Position numbers and translations under genes: made by a program | In this document: positions 22,457 to 28,456 of the stretch, piece after piece | How positions within the stretch are numbered: the first letter of the stretch is position 1 | Layout of the letters: each line of letters opens with the position of its first letter | Source: Rhodospirillaceae bacterium | Lineage (GTDB): Bacteria > Pseudomonadota > Alphaproteobacteria > CADEGL01 | Reading direction: 5' to 3' | Assembly: GCA_018699755.1 (NCBI GenBank) | Contig: JABIRQ010000331.1 | Location: forward strand, 1-28,456 | DNA: 28,456 nucleotides | The notes under the pieces: model-generated | What the model was told of the DNA's origin: nothing | Seen by the model: only the letters and a program-made list of their open reading frames with translations | Database searches by the model: none

Positions 22457-24010
22457 CTACCCCCATAGCAGCGCCCCGGCGATGACCGCGAGCAGGCCGA
22501 TCGCCGCCCACATGGCATAGGGCCAGGACCGGCCCGGCCGACGCCCCGCTTCGGCCAGGGCGCGCACGGTGTCGGGATGCAGGCGCAGACCCCCGTCGGC
22601 GAGCATCGACAGTGTGTCTTCGGCGTCGCGCAGCAAGGCCGGCAGCCGTTCCGCGCCGCGCGCGAGATCCGTCGCCGCGTCGCGCAGCCGGGCCTGGGGA
22701 CCCAGATTCTCTCGCGCCCAGATCTCCATCGACGGGCGGGCCATCTCCCACATGTTGATGTCGGGATTCAAGCTGCGGCCCACCCCTTCGGCGACCAGCA
22801 TGCTTTTCTGCAGCAGCAGAAGCTGGGGTTGGGTCTCCATCTCGAACATCTTGGCGACCTGGAAAAGCTGGCCCAGCAGGCGCGCGATGGAGACCTCGTG
22901 CAGGGGCCGACCCAGGATCGGCTCGGCGATGGAACGGCAGGCCTGGGTGAAGGCGTCGACGGATTTGTGGGCGGGGACGTAGCCGGCGCGGAAATGGGCT
23001 TCCGCCGCCATGCGGTAGTCACCGTTGAGGAAACCGATCAGCATCTCGGCCAGATAGTGTCGGGTGCGCCGGTCGAGCCGGCCCATGATGCCGAAATCGA
23101 CGGCCACGACCTCGCCCTCGGTGCCGACGAACAGGTTGCCCGGGTGCAGGTCGGCATGGAAAAAGCCGTCGCGGAAGGCTTGGGTGAACAGGGCGGCGGC
23201 GGCCTTGGCGAGCACGGCGTCGGGGTCGTGGCCGGCGGCGACGATGGCCTCGCGCTCGTCCACGGGAATGCCCGCGACCCGCTCAAGGGTCAGGACCCGG
23301 CGCGCGGTGCGCAGCCAGTCGATCGCGGGCACCCGGAAATCGGGATCCTCGGCGAAGTTCTGGGCCAGTTCGGAGGCGGCGGCCGCCTCGAAGCGCAGAT
23401 CCATCTCGATCTGCACGGTCTCCGCCATGGTCTCGACGACCTCGAGCGGCTTCAGGCGGCGCAGGTCGGGCTGGGTGCGCTCGGCCAGGGCCGCGATCCA
23501 GGTGAACAGGTCGAGATCGCGCGCGAAGGCCTCCTCGATGCCGGGGCGCAGAACCTTGACCGCGACCTCGCGGCCGTCGGCGGTCACGGCGAAATGGACC
23601 TGGGCGATCGAGGCGGCGGCGACCGGCGCGTCGTCGAAGGACGAATACAGGGCCTCGAGCGGCTGGCCCAATTCGGCGGCGACGATCCGTTTGGCCTCGT
23701 CTCCGGGAAAGGGGGGCAGGCGGTCCTGCAACTCGGCCAGGTCGGCGGCGACCTCTTCCCCCAGCAGATCGGAGCGGGTGGAGAGGAGCTGCCCGACCTT
23801 GATGAAGCTGGGGCCCAGTTCCTGGATTGCGCGGGCCAGGCGTTGGCCCGGCCGCCCGGGCCGGTGCCGGCTGGGAAAGGCCAGCAGGCGCGCGGCGAAG
23901 GTCAGCGGCGGGGCGATGGCGAAGCGTTCCAGCGGGAACAGGGCGTCGTGGCGCGCCAGGGTCCGGGCGATGGCGAAAAGCCGCAACAGGTTGCGCGCGG
24001 TGCGGGTCAT
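22457..24010 (-). CDS. ubiB: Ubiquinone biosynthesis atypical kinase/ATPase UbiB
   Basis: ADCK/ABC1-family protein needed for aerobic ubiquinone biosynthesis. The 517-residue product (ATG 24010) has the family KxGQ motif in GPSFIKVGQLLSTRSDLL. Also present are the Ala-rich nucleotide loop AAASIAQVH, the invariant lysine strand VAVKVLRPG, the catalytic-loop-like FFHADLHPGNLF and the DFG-like VVAVDFGIMG. A C-terminal hydrophobic segment (YAMWAAIGLLAVIAGALLW) would anchor it in the inner membrane; one such helix is usual for UbiB. The open frame upstream to 24100 runs into ubiE and adds no family sequence. It begins 16 bases after the ubiE stop. Confidence 0.96.
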   Translation of the reverse strand: MTRTARNLLRLFAIARTLARHDALFPLERFAIAPPLTFAARLLAFPSRHRPGRPGQRLARAIQELGPSFIKVGQLLSTRSDLLGEEVAADLAELQDRLPPFPGDEAKRIVAAELGQPLEALYSSFDDAPVAAASIAQVHFAVTADGREVAVKVLRPGIEEAFARDLDLFTWIAALAERTQPDLRRLKPLEVVETMAETVQIEMDLRFEAAAASELAQNFAEDPDFRVPAIDWLRTARRVLTLERVAGIPVDEREAIVAAGHDPDAVLAKAAAALFTQAFRDGFFHADLHPGNLFVGTEGEVVAVDFGIMGRLDRRTRHYLAEMLIGFLNGDYRMAAEAHFRAGYVPAHKSVDAFTQACRSIAEPILGRPLHEVSIARLLGQLFQVAKMFEMETQPQLLLLQKSMLVAEGVGRSLNPDINMWEMARPSMEIWARENLGPQARLRDAATDLARGAERLPALLRDAEDTLSMLADGGLRLHPDTVRALAEAGRRPGRSWPYAMWAAIGLLAVIAGALLWG

Positions 24011-24026
24011 CGATTCGGCCGACCCG

Positions 24027-24830
24027 TCAGAGACGCCAGCCGGTGTGCAGCGCCGCGATGCCGCCGGACAGGTTGCGCCAGGAAACCCGCTCGAAGCCAA
24101 CCGCCCTCATCCGTTCGGCCAGGGCCTGCTGATGGGGAAAGCGGCGGATGCTCTCGGCCAGATAGCGATAGGCATCGGCGTCGCCCGTGACCATGCGCCC
24201 GAGACCCGGCAGGACGGCGAAGGAATAGCGGTCATAGGCCTCGCCCAGCAGGGGCAGGGCGACGCGGCTGAACTCCAGGCACAGAAAGCGTCCACCGGGG
24301 CGCAAGCTGCGCCGGATTTCGGCCAGGGCTCGGTCGATGCGTGTCACGTTGCGCAGGCCGAAGGCGATGGTGCAGGCATCGGCGCGCATATCCTCGACCG
24401 GCAGGGCCTCGGCGTCGCCCGCCAGCCAGGCGATTCCGCCCGTGATGCCGCGGTCGAGCGCGCGGTCGCGCCCGACCCGCAGCATCGCCTCGTTGATGTC
24501 GCAGACCAGGATCGGCCGGCCGCCCGCGGCCTCGGCGCCGATCCGCTCATGGATGCGGAACGCGATATCGCCGGTGCCGCCCGCGAGATCGAGAAAGCGC
24601 TCGCCCGGCCGGGGCGCCAGCGCGTCGATCAGAGCCGTCTTCCACAACCGATGAACCCCAAGGGACATCAGGTCGTTCATCAGGTCGTAGCGGCCGGCGA
24701 CCCGGTCGAAAACGTCGCGGACCAGCTCGGCCTTGTCCTGTTCCGGCACCCGGCGGAAGCCGAAATCGGCTTCGCCGCGCGCGGTGGTCTCGTCCGCGCC
24801 GGTCTCATCGTTCTGAGGAGCCTCGATCAT
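24027..24830 (-). CDS. ubiE: Demethylubiquinone C-methyltransferase UbiE
   Basis: SAM-dependent C-methyltransferase of ubiquinone (and menaquinone, if made) synthesis. The 267-residue product has FRRVPEQDKAELVRDVFDRV, the RYDLMNDLMSLGVHRLWK signature, the SAM-binding motif LDLAGGTGDIAFRI, and the UbiE-specific CTIAFGLRNV followed by LRPGGRFLCLEFSRV. It ends with NLSGGIAALHTGWRL, a typical C-terminus. The first 20 residues are a variable acidic lead. It is the first gene of the ubiE-ubiB pair and lies 45 bases from the divergent mutM, so both promoters must share that short gap. Confidence 0.97.
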   Translation of the reverse strand: MIEAPQNDETGADETTARGEADFGFRRVPEQDKAELVRDVFDRVAGRYDLMNDLMSLGVHRLWKTALIDALAPRPGERFLDLAGGTGDIAFRIHERIGAEAAGGRPILVCDINEAMLRVGRDRALDRGITGGIAWLAGDAEALPVEDMRADACTIAFGLRNVTRIDRALAEIRRSLRPGGRFLCLEFSRVALPLLGEAYDRYSFAVLPGLGRMVTGDADAYRYLAESIRRFPHQQALAERMRAVGFERVSWRNLSGGIAALHTGWRL

Positions 24831-24875
24831 GCGCCGGACGATAGCCCAGGCCCTGCGGACGCGCTAGGTTGGCGC

Positions 24876-25706
24876 ATGCCCGAACTGCCCGAAGTCGAGA
24901 CCGTGCGCCGGGGCCTCGCCGCCCGCCTGGAAGGCCGCCGCCTGATCCGGGCCGAGACGCGGCGGCCCGATCTGCGCATTCCGTTGCCCGCCGATTTCGG
25001 CCCCCGCCTGACTGGGCGCCGGGTGCTGACCGTCGGGCGGCGGGCCAAATACCTGCTGCTGACCATGGATGACGGCACCGTCCTGATCGCCCATCTGGGG
25101 ATGAGCGGGCGGATGACCCTCGGCCCCGTGCCGGGCGGCCCACTCGACCGCCACGACCATGTGGTATTCGAGACCGAGGACGGCACCGAGGTGCGGTTCA
25201 ACGACCATCGCCGCTTCGGCCTGATGACTTTCGCCGCGGCCGATTCGCTCGAGTCCCACCCCCTCCTCGCCGGCCTGGGACCGGAACCCCTCGGCAACGC
25301 CTTCAACGGCCCGGCCCTGGCTGCCGCCCTGGCCGGCCGACGGACTCCGATCAAGGCCGCGCTGCTGGACCAGAAGGTGGTCGCCGGGATCGGCAATATC
25401 TATGCCTGCGAGGCGCTCTACGGCGCCCGCCTGTCGCCCCGGCGCCAGGCCTATACGGTTCAGGGCGGGCGGGCCGAGCGCCTGGTCGAGGCCGTGCGCG
25501 CGGTCCTGGGCGCGGCGATTGCGGCGGGCGGTTCCAGCTTGCGCGACTACGTCCAGGCGTCGGGCGAACTGGGCTATTTCCAGCATGCCTGGCAGGTCTA
25601 CGGCCGCGAGGGCGAGGCCTGCGCGGCGCCCGAATGCGGCGCGCCGATCCGGCGGCTGGTTCAGTCGAACCGCTCGACCTTCTATTGTCCGCGCTGCCAA
25701 CGCTAG
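24876..25706 (+). CDS. mutM: Formamidopyrimidine-DNA glycosylase
   Basis: Bifunctional glycosylase/AP lyase removing 8-oxoguanine and formamidopyrimidines. The start at ATG 24876 is fixed by the mandatory N-terminus PELPEVETVRRGL, whose Pro2 is the nucleophile and Glu3 the acid. Other marks are RRAKYLL with the conserved Lys, HLGMSGRM, FNDHRRFG, VVAGIGNIYACEALY and the C-terminal zinc finger, Cys-x4-Cys ... FYCPRC. The product is 276 residues, a normal length. The frame remains open far upstream across the antisense of ubiE and ubiB, which is an accident of GC-rich codon use. Divergence from ubiE is a common alphaproteobacterial arrangement. Confidence 0.97.
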   Translation: MPELPEVETVRRGLAARLEGRRLIRAETRRPDLRIPLPADFGPRLTGRRVLTVGRRAKYLLLTMDDGTVLIAHLGMSGRMTLGPVPGGPLDRHDHVVFETEDGTEVRFNDHRRFGLMTFAAADSLESHPLLAGLGPEPLGNAFNGPALAAALAGRRTPIKAALLDQKVVAGIGNIYACEALYGARLSPRRQAYTVQGGRAERLVEAVRAVLGAAIAAGGSSLRDYVQASGELGYFQHAWQVYGREGEACAAPECGAPIRRLVQSNRSTFYCPRCQR

Positions 25707-25722
25707 GTATGAACCTTCCGCC

Positions 25723-26076
25723 ATGACCCGCCTTCTCGCCGGACTCGCCGTTCTTCTTCTCGTTCTTGCCGTTCCGGCGGCGCGGGCGGACGGCTTCGTC
25801 GCGGGCATGGACGACGTGCCGCTGATGCCGGGCCTGACCCTGCTCGACGACGCGGGCATGGCCTTCGACGACGAGGCCGGCCGGGTGGTCGAAAGCTATG
25901 CCTACGGCGTCGTGACCGAGGCCGAGGTGCTGGCCTTCTACGACGAAACCCTGCCGCAGCTTGGCTGGCAGGCGACCGGTCTCGGGTCCTATGGGCGCGA
26001 AAGCGAGCTGTTGCGCATCGAATTCCTGGTCGGGGGACCGCCCCTCACCATTCGATTCTTCCTGTCGCCCGGCTGA
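25723..26076 (+). CDS. Small secreted protein of unknown function
   Basis: A 117-residue product with a clear signal peptide: TRLLAGLAVLLLVLAVPAARA with probable cleavage after ARA. The mature part, about 95 residues, contains GMDDVPLMPGLTLLDDAGMA, VVESYAYGVVTEAEVLAFYD and ELLRIEFLVGGPPLTIRFFL. The helix with AFYDETLPQLGWQ followed by strands suggests a small alpha/beta periplasmic domain that resembles pieces of lipid- or ligand-binding folds, but I do not recognise a named family. No cysteine suitable for lipidation is present. It starts 16 bases after mutM, so it is probably co-transcribed. A five-codon ORF at 25709 overlaps its start. Confidence 0.75.
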   Translation: MTRLLAGLAVLLLVLAVPAARADGFVAGMDDVPLMPGLTLLDDAGMAFDDEAGRVVESYAYGVVTEAEVLAFYDETLPQLGWQATGLGSYGRESELLRIEFLVGGPPLTIRFFLSPG

Positions 26077-26137
26077 CGCCGGCACGGATTCCACCCCAAA
26101 AGGCCGATCTCGAAAGGCCCATCCCGAAAGGACATCC

Positions 26138-26914
26138 ATGAGTTACGAGAATATCAAGGTCGAGACGCGCGGGGCGGTCGGCGTGATCGTCCTGAACCGG
26201 CCCCAGGCTCTCAATGCCCTGTGCACGCCCCTGATCCGGGAACTCGGCCAGGCGCTCGACGGGTTCGAGGCGGACGATGCGATCGGCGCGGTCGTCCTCA
26301 CCGGCGGCGAGAAAGCCTTCGCGGCGGGCGCCGACATCAAGGAAATGCAGCCCAAGGACCACATGGACGTCTATCTCCAGGACTTCATCTCCGACGGCTG
26401 GGAGCGCATCACGACCTGCCGCAAGCCGGTGATTGCGGCCGTCTCGGGCTTCGCCCTCGGCGGCGGCTGCGAAATGGCAATGATGTGCGACTTCATTCTG
26501 GCGGACGAGACCGCCAAGTTCGGCCAGCCGGAGATCAGCATCGGCACGATACCCGGTGCCGGCGGCACCCAGCGCCTGCCGCGCTATGTCGGCAAGTCCA
26601 AGGCGATGGAGATGGTCCTGACCGGACGCATGATGGATGCGGAGGAGGCGGAGCGCGCGGGGCTGGTTAGTCGCATCCTGCCCAAGGCCGAACTGCTCGA
26701 CGAGGCGGTCAAGGTGGCGGGCCGTATCGCCGGCCTGTCGCGGCCGAGCGTGCTGATGGCCAAGGAATCGGTGAACCAAGCTTACGAAACCGGCCTGGCG
26801 GAAGGCATCCGTTTCGAGCGACGTCTGTTCCATTCGACCTTCGGGACCGAGGATCAGAAGGAGGGCATGGCGGCCTTCATCGAGAAGCGCAAGCCGGCCT
26901 TCAAGAACCGTTGA
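26138..26914 (+). CDS. Enoyl-CoA hydratase/isomerase family protein
   Basis: Crotonase-fold enzyme, most likely a short-chain enoyl-CoA hydratase of beta-oxidation. The 258-residue product has the CoA/oxyanion segment AFAAGADIKEMQ, the GFALGGGCEMAMMCD motif with catalytic Glu112, and PEISIGTIPGAGGTQRLPR with catalytic Glu132. Both glutamates of true hydratases are present. The sequence through AFIEKRKPAF at the C-terminus is typical of the EchA/PaaF type. ATG 26138 has an AAAGGAC ribosome site; the longer open frame from 25961 overlaps the previous gene and is not family-like. It precedes rpsT, an arrangement I recall from other Rhodospirillales. Exact substrate chain length cannot be told. 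Confidence 0.93.
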   Translation: MSYENIKVETRGAVGVIVLNRPQALNALCTPLIRELGQALDGFEADDAIGAVVLTGGEKAFAAGADIKEMQPKDHMDVYLQDFISDGWERITTCRKPVIAAVSGFALGGGCEMAMMCDFILADETAKFGQPEISIGTIPGAGGTQRLPRYVGKSKAMEMVLTGRMMDAEEAERAGLVSRILPKAELLDEAVKVAGRIAGLSRPSVLMAKESVNQAYETGLAEGIRFERRLFHSTFGTEDQKEGMAAFIEKRKPAFKNR

Positions 26915-26931
26915 AGGGCCTCATGCGGCGC

Positions 26932-26969
26932 GGGTGGGCTTGACGGCCCACCCGGCGCGGCGATATAAG
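26932..26969 (+). promoter_or_regulatory. rpsT promoter with the -35 element inside a palindrome
   Basis: TTGACG (26940-26945) and TATAAG (26964-26969) are separated by 18 bases, a good sigma-70-like promoter for rpsT with a start near 26976. The -35 hexamer is exactly the six-base centre of a perfect inverted repeat, GGGTGGGC (26932-26939) and GCCCACCC (26946-26953). As RNA from the upstream gene this would also be a stable hairpin, but no T run follows. Confidence 0.65.
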
Positions 26970-27011
26970 CGCCCGCTTGAACCCCATTGATACCGAACGG
27001 AAAGTTTAGCG

Positions 27012-27272
27012 ATGGCCCATCATCAATCGGCCAAGAAGCGCATCCGCCGCAACGCGCGCCAGACCGTCGTCAACGGCGACCGGCGCGGGCGTGTCCGGAC
27101 TTCCATCAAGAATGTGGAACTGGCGATTCAAGGCGGCGACAAGGCCGAAGCGGCGGCCGCCCTGCGCACGGCCCAGCCCGTCATTCAAAGCGGCGTGGGG
27201 GGCGGTGTGCTCCATGCCAACACGGCGGCGCGCAAGCTCTCGCGCCTGTCGAAGCGCATCAAGGCGCTCTGA
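27012..27272 (+). CDS. rpsT: 30S ribosomal protein S20
   Basis: Primary 16S rRNA-binding protein of the small subunit body. The 86-residue product begins AHHQSAKKRIRRNARQTVVN, the S20 hallmark, and continues with VRTSIKNVELAI, AAAALRTAQPVIQSGV, the conserved VLHANTAARKLSRLSKRI and a short basic end. Length and basic composition are typical. A GGAAAG ribosome site lies just upstream of the ATG. It has its own promoter at 26940-26969 and a strong terminator at 27304-27333, so it is probably a single-gene unit. Confidence 0.98.
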   Translation: MAHHQSAKKRIRRNARQTVVNGDRRGRVRTSIKNVELAIQGGDKAEAAAALRTAQPVIQSGVGGGVLHANTAARKLSRLSKRIKAL

Positions 27273-27303
27273 CGCTCAAACCGTTTCCGCAGAACGATTT
27301 TTT

Positions 27304-27333
27304 GCCGCGCCCAATTGGGCGCGGCGGCGTTTT
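27304..27333 (+). terminator. Intrinsic terminator of rpsT
   Basis: GCCGCGCCC (27304-27312) pairs perfectly with GGGCGCGGC (27317-27325) around AATT. TTTT follows at 27330-27333, and six T residues precede the stem at 27298-27303. It lies 32 bases after the rpsT stop. Confidence 0.75.
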
Positions 27334-27364
27334 GGGCCGACGCCCAGGCTGCAGGCCGGCTGCG

Positions 27365-27398
27365 TTTTTCGCCGGCTGCGCGGTGCGCGGGCGAAAAA
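27365..27398. repeat. Inverted repeat flanked by T and A runs
   Basis: TTTTTCGCC (27365-27373) is the reverse complement of GGCGAAAAA (27390-27398), with an inner CGCG/CGCG pairing. Read on the minus strand it ends in a T run and has terminator form, yet no minus-strand gene lies nearby for it to end. Confidence 0.55.
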
Positions 27399-27459
27399 AA
27401 CCCACCGTTCCCCATGTGTCCCGTTGCACGCTCGATCAGCCATCGGTACATTGATGGCG

Positions 27460-27570
27460 TTGACGGTCGTCAGCCTTACGACATCTTATAATATTATGAG
27501 CTGGGCAATCTAAAATTCGCGTGATCAAATAACGGGTTATAAAAAATAAATAAAACCTCGCATTAATACT
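27460..27570 (+). promoter_or_regulatory. AT-rich regulatory tract upstream of rhodanese-dnaA
   Basis: TTGACG (27460-27465) and a perfect TATAAT (27487-27492) lie 21 bases apart, a suboptimal spacing. The TTGACG overlaps the dyad TGACG-GT-CGTCA, and the TATAAT overlaps the palindrome ATAATATTAT (27488-27497). A run of almost only A and T follows at about 27535-27555. It is the only strongly AT-rich segment in the window and precedes dnaA. Confidence 0.4.
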
Positions 27571-27677
27571 TGGGGTTATCCGTTTCAGAGCAGGCGAGTG
27601 GACGTGCCGGATCCCGAGGGGTTCCCGGCGGCCCCGATAAGTCGGATGGACTGACGGCCTCTTGGCGGGAGACCAGG

Positions 27678-28103
27678 GTGCCGGAACAAGCCTATGCGGG
27701 AGATGTCTCTGCGCGGGAAGCGTGGGACATGCTGTCCTCCGAAGAGAACGCCGTGCTCGTCGATTGCCGGACGACCGCCGAGTGGTCTTTCGTCGGCATC
27801 GCCGATCTCGACTCCGTCGGCAAGGCGCCGGTCATGGCCGAGTGGCAGAGCTTTCCGTCCATGGCCGTCGACCCGGCTTTCGCGGACGCGCTGCGCGACA
27901 AGGGCGTGACGCCCGAGAGCGCGGTCATCTTCATGTGCCGATCGGGGGTGCGGTCGAAAGCGGCGGCGGTCGAGATGACGGGGCATGGCTATGGCCGTTG
28001 CTACAACCTCGCGGGCGGATTCGAGGGGCCTCTCGACGAGAGCGGCCATCGCGGCGCCGTGGACGGCTGGAAAAGCGCCGACCTGCCCTGGAGGCAAAGC
28101 TAG
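27678..28103 (+). CDS. Rhodanese-like domain protein
   Basis: Single-domain sulfurtransferase-like protein of 141 residues. The rhodanese fold is shown by ENAVLVDCRTTAEWSFVGI near residues 23-41 and the active-site loop FMCRSGVRSKAAAVEM with Cys87 as the probable persulfide-forming residue. It is followed by GYGRCYNLAGGFEGPLD, a usual C-terminal marker. GTG 27678 is chosen because family members begin close to this PEQAYAGDVS segment and a GGGAGACCAGG site precedes it. TTG 27570 would add 36 residues of atypical sequence. It ends two bases before dnaA. Its physiological acceptor is unknown; the cluster-distant MoeB-like enzyme lacks a rhodanese domain, but a link is only speculation. Confidence 0.87.
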   Translation: MPEQAYAGDVSAREAWDMLSSEENAVLVDCRTTAEWSFVGIADLDSVGKAPVMAEWQSFPSMAVDPAFADALRDKGVTPESAVIFMCRSGVRSKAAAVEMTGHGYGRCYNLAGGFEGPLDESGHRGAVDGWKSADLPWRQS

Positions 28104-28105
28104 GC

Positions 28106-28456
28106 ATGGCTGACAGGTATGGAGAGGCCGAAATCCGCTCGCAATGGGCGCGTGTGCGTGGCGGCCTGCGCGCCGAGTTCGGCGAGGCGACCTATCGAAG
28201 CTGGTTCAAGCCGCTCACCCTGAAAGAGGTCCGCGACGGGCGGGCGACCGTCGCGGTGCCGACCCGCTTTATCCGCGATTGGGTGGTGTCGAACTATTCC
28301 GATCGCATCTGCGAGATGTGGAACGGCCTGAACGAGAGCTTGCAGGCGCTCGATATCATCGTCGAGGCTCCGATGTCGGGCACCGTGGTCAAGACGGACG
28401 ACGAGGACGACGCCGCCACTGCCCCGGAAATGCGCGACGATATCGGCGCGCGGCTC
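28106..28456 (+). CDS. dnaA: Chromosomal replication initiator DnaA, N-terminal part (cut by window end)
   Basis: Initiates chromosome replication by binding DnaA boxes at oriC. Only the first 117 codons are present. Domain I (about 8-90) is recognisable from RSQWARVRGGLRAEFGEATY, the SWFKPLTLKEVRDGRATVAV segment and VPTRFIRDWVVSNYSDRI, which matches the usual FVRDWLxxHY-type region of proteobacterial DnaA. The acidic, flexible domain II begins around residue 95 (KTDDEDDAATAPEM). The ATP-binding and DNA-binding domains lie beyond the window. ATG 28106 is two bases after the rhodanese stop, with GAGG about 12 bases upstream. No separate promoter is visible in the two-base gap, so dnaA may be read at least partly from the AT-rich region before the rhodanese gene. 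Confidence 0.95.
   Translation, partial: MADRYGEAEIRSQWARVRGGLRAEFGEATYRSWFKPLTLKEVRDGRATVAVPTRFIRDWVVSNYSDRICEMWNGLNESLQALDIIVEAPMSGTVVKTDDEDDAATAPEMRDDIGARL

Larger units (their letters stand above)
27273..27677. other. Non-coding stretch between rpsT and the rhodanese gene
   Basis: 405 bases without a convincing gene. It holds, in order, the rpsT terminator, an A/T-flanked inverted repeat (27365-27398), a short palindrome TGACGGTCGTCA (27461-27472), an AT-rich tract (about 27481-27570) that stands out strongly from the GC-rich surroundings, and about 100 bases of GC-rich sequence up to the GTG start. Such a tract next to dnaA could be promoter, unwinding element or both. Confidence 0.7.

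Noticed and set aside
23064..25706. 880-codon open frame on the plus strand
   Set aside because: Only 24876-25706 (mutM) is real; the rest is the antisense of ubiB and ubiE, kept open by GC-rich codon bias, with no recognisable protein features.
25709..25726. Five-codon ORF (MNLPP) overlapping the start of the small secreted protein
   Set aside because: It could be a coupling leader, but five codons with no further support cannot be separated from chance.
27576..27584. DnaA box TTATCCGTT
   Set aside because: Six of nine positions only and no second box nearby, so it does not by itself support oriC.
1..28456. tRNA, rRNA, CRISPR array, insertion sequence or prophage
   Set aside because: None was found by eye on either strand; gene order is that of an ordinary core chromosome.

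Overview
The window is a GC-rich stretch of a bacterial chromosome. Gene content and order point to an alphaproteobacterium, most likely of the Rhodospirillales type. The signs are a metK-trmB-rimP-nusA-ylxR-infB-rbfA-truB-rpsO-pnp block, a fabA-fabB-fabI-irr cluster (Irr is the alphaproteobacterial branch of the Fur family), a ubiE-ubiB-coaBC-dut-moeB block divergent from mutM, and rpsT followed by dnaA. This placement rests on gene order and protein motifs read by eye; no database search was run. Nothing looks recently acquired: there are no insertion sequences, prophage genes, tRNAs, rRNAs or CRISPR arrays.

Layout. 1-1224: the end of metK, then trmB, whose conserved N-terminus runs upstream of every ATG/GTG/TTG. 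1247-11054: the transcription/translation operon rimP to pnp, with a promoter and a terminator-like hairpin in the rimP leader. 11101-11868: a glycerophosphodiester phosphodiesterase. 12092-14802: fabA, fabB and fabI for unsaturated and saturated type II fatty acid synthesis. 14896-18024: irr, a rubrerythrin-like diiron protein, a CCG-type Fe-S oxidoreductase and a DUF3501 protein. 18048-18181: a palindromic intergenic repeat. 18196-18699 (minus): a secreted SH3-domain protein, divergent from a 2-hydroxyacid dehydrogenase (18879-19865). 19895-24830 (minus): ubiE, ubiB, coaBC, dut and a MoeB-like E1 enzyme, several joined by ATGA overlaps. 24876-26914: mutM, a small secreted protein and an enoyl-CoA hydratase. 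27012-27272: rpsT. 27273-27677: a non-coding stretch with a terminator, an inverted repeat and an AT-rich tract. 27678-28456: a rhodanese-like protein and, two bases later, the start of dnaA.

Most of the window is housekeeping. The part most likely to hold an undescribed system is 14808-18024. Here the iron/heme regulator Irr precedes a short rubrerythrin that lacks its rubredoxin domain. The rubrerythrin promoter (TTGACA-17-CATAGT) directly abuts a dyad resembling the Irr operator. An Fe-S oxidoreductase with two ferredoxin-like clusters and two CCG domains, and a DUF3501 protein of unknown function, follow on the same strand. I infer an iron-responsive peroxide/redox module in which the Fe-S protein may replace the missing rubredoxin as electron donor. 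That is a hypothesis from context and motifs only.
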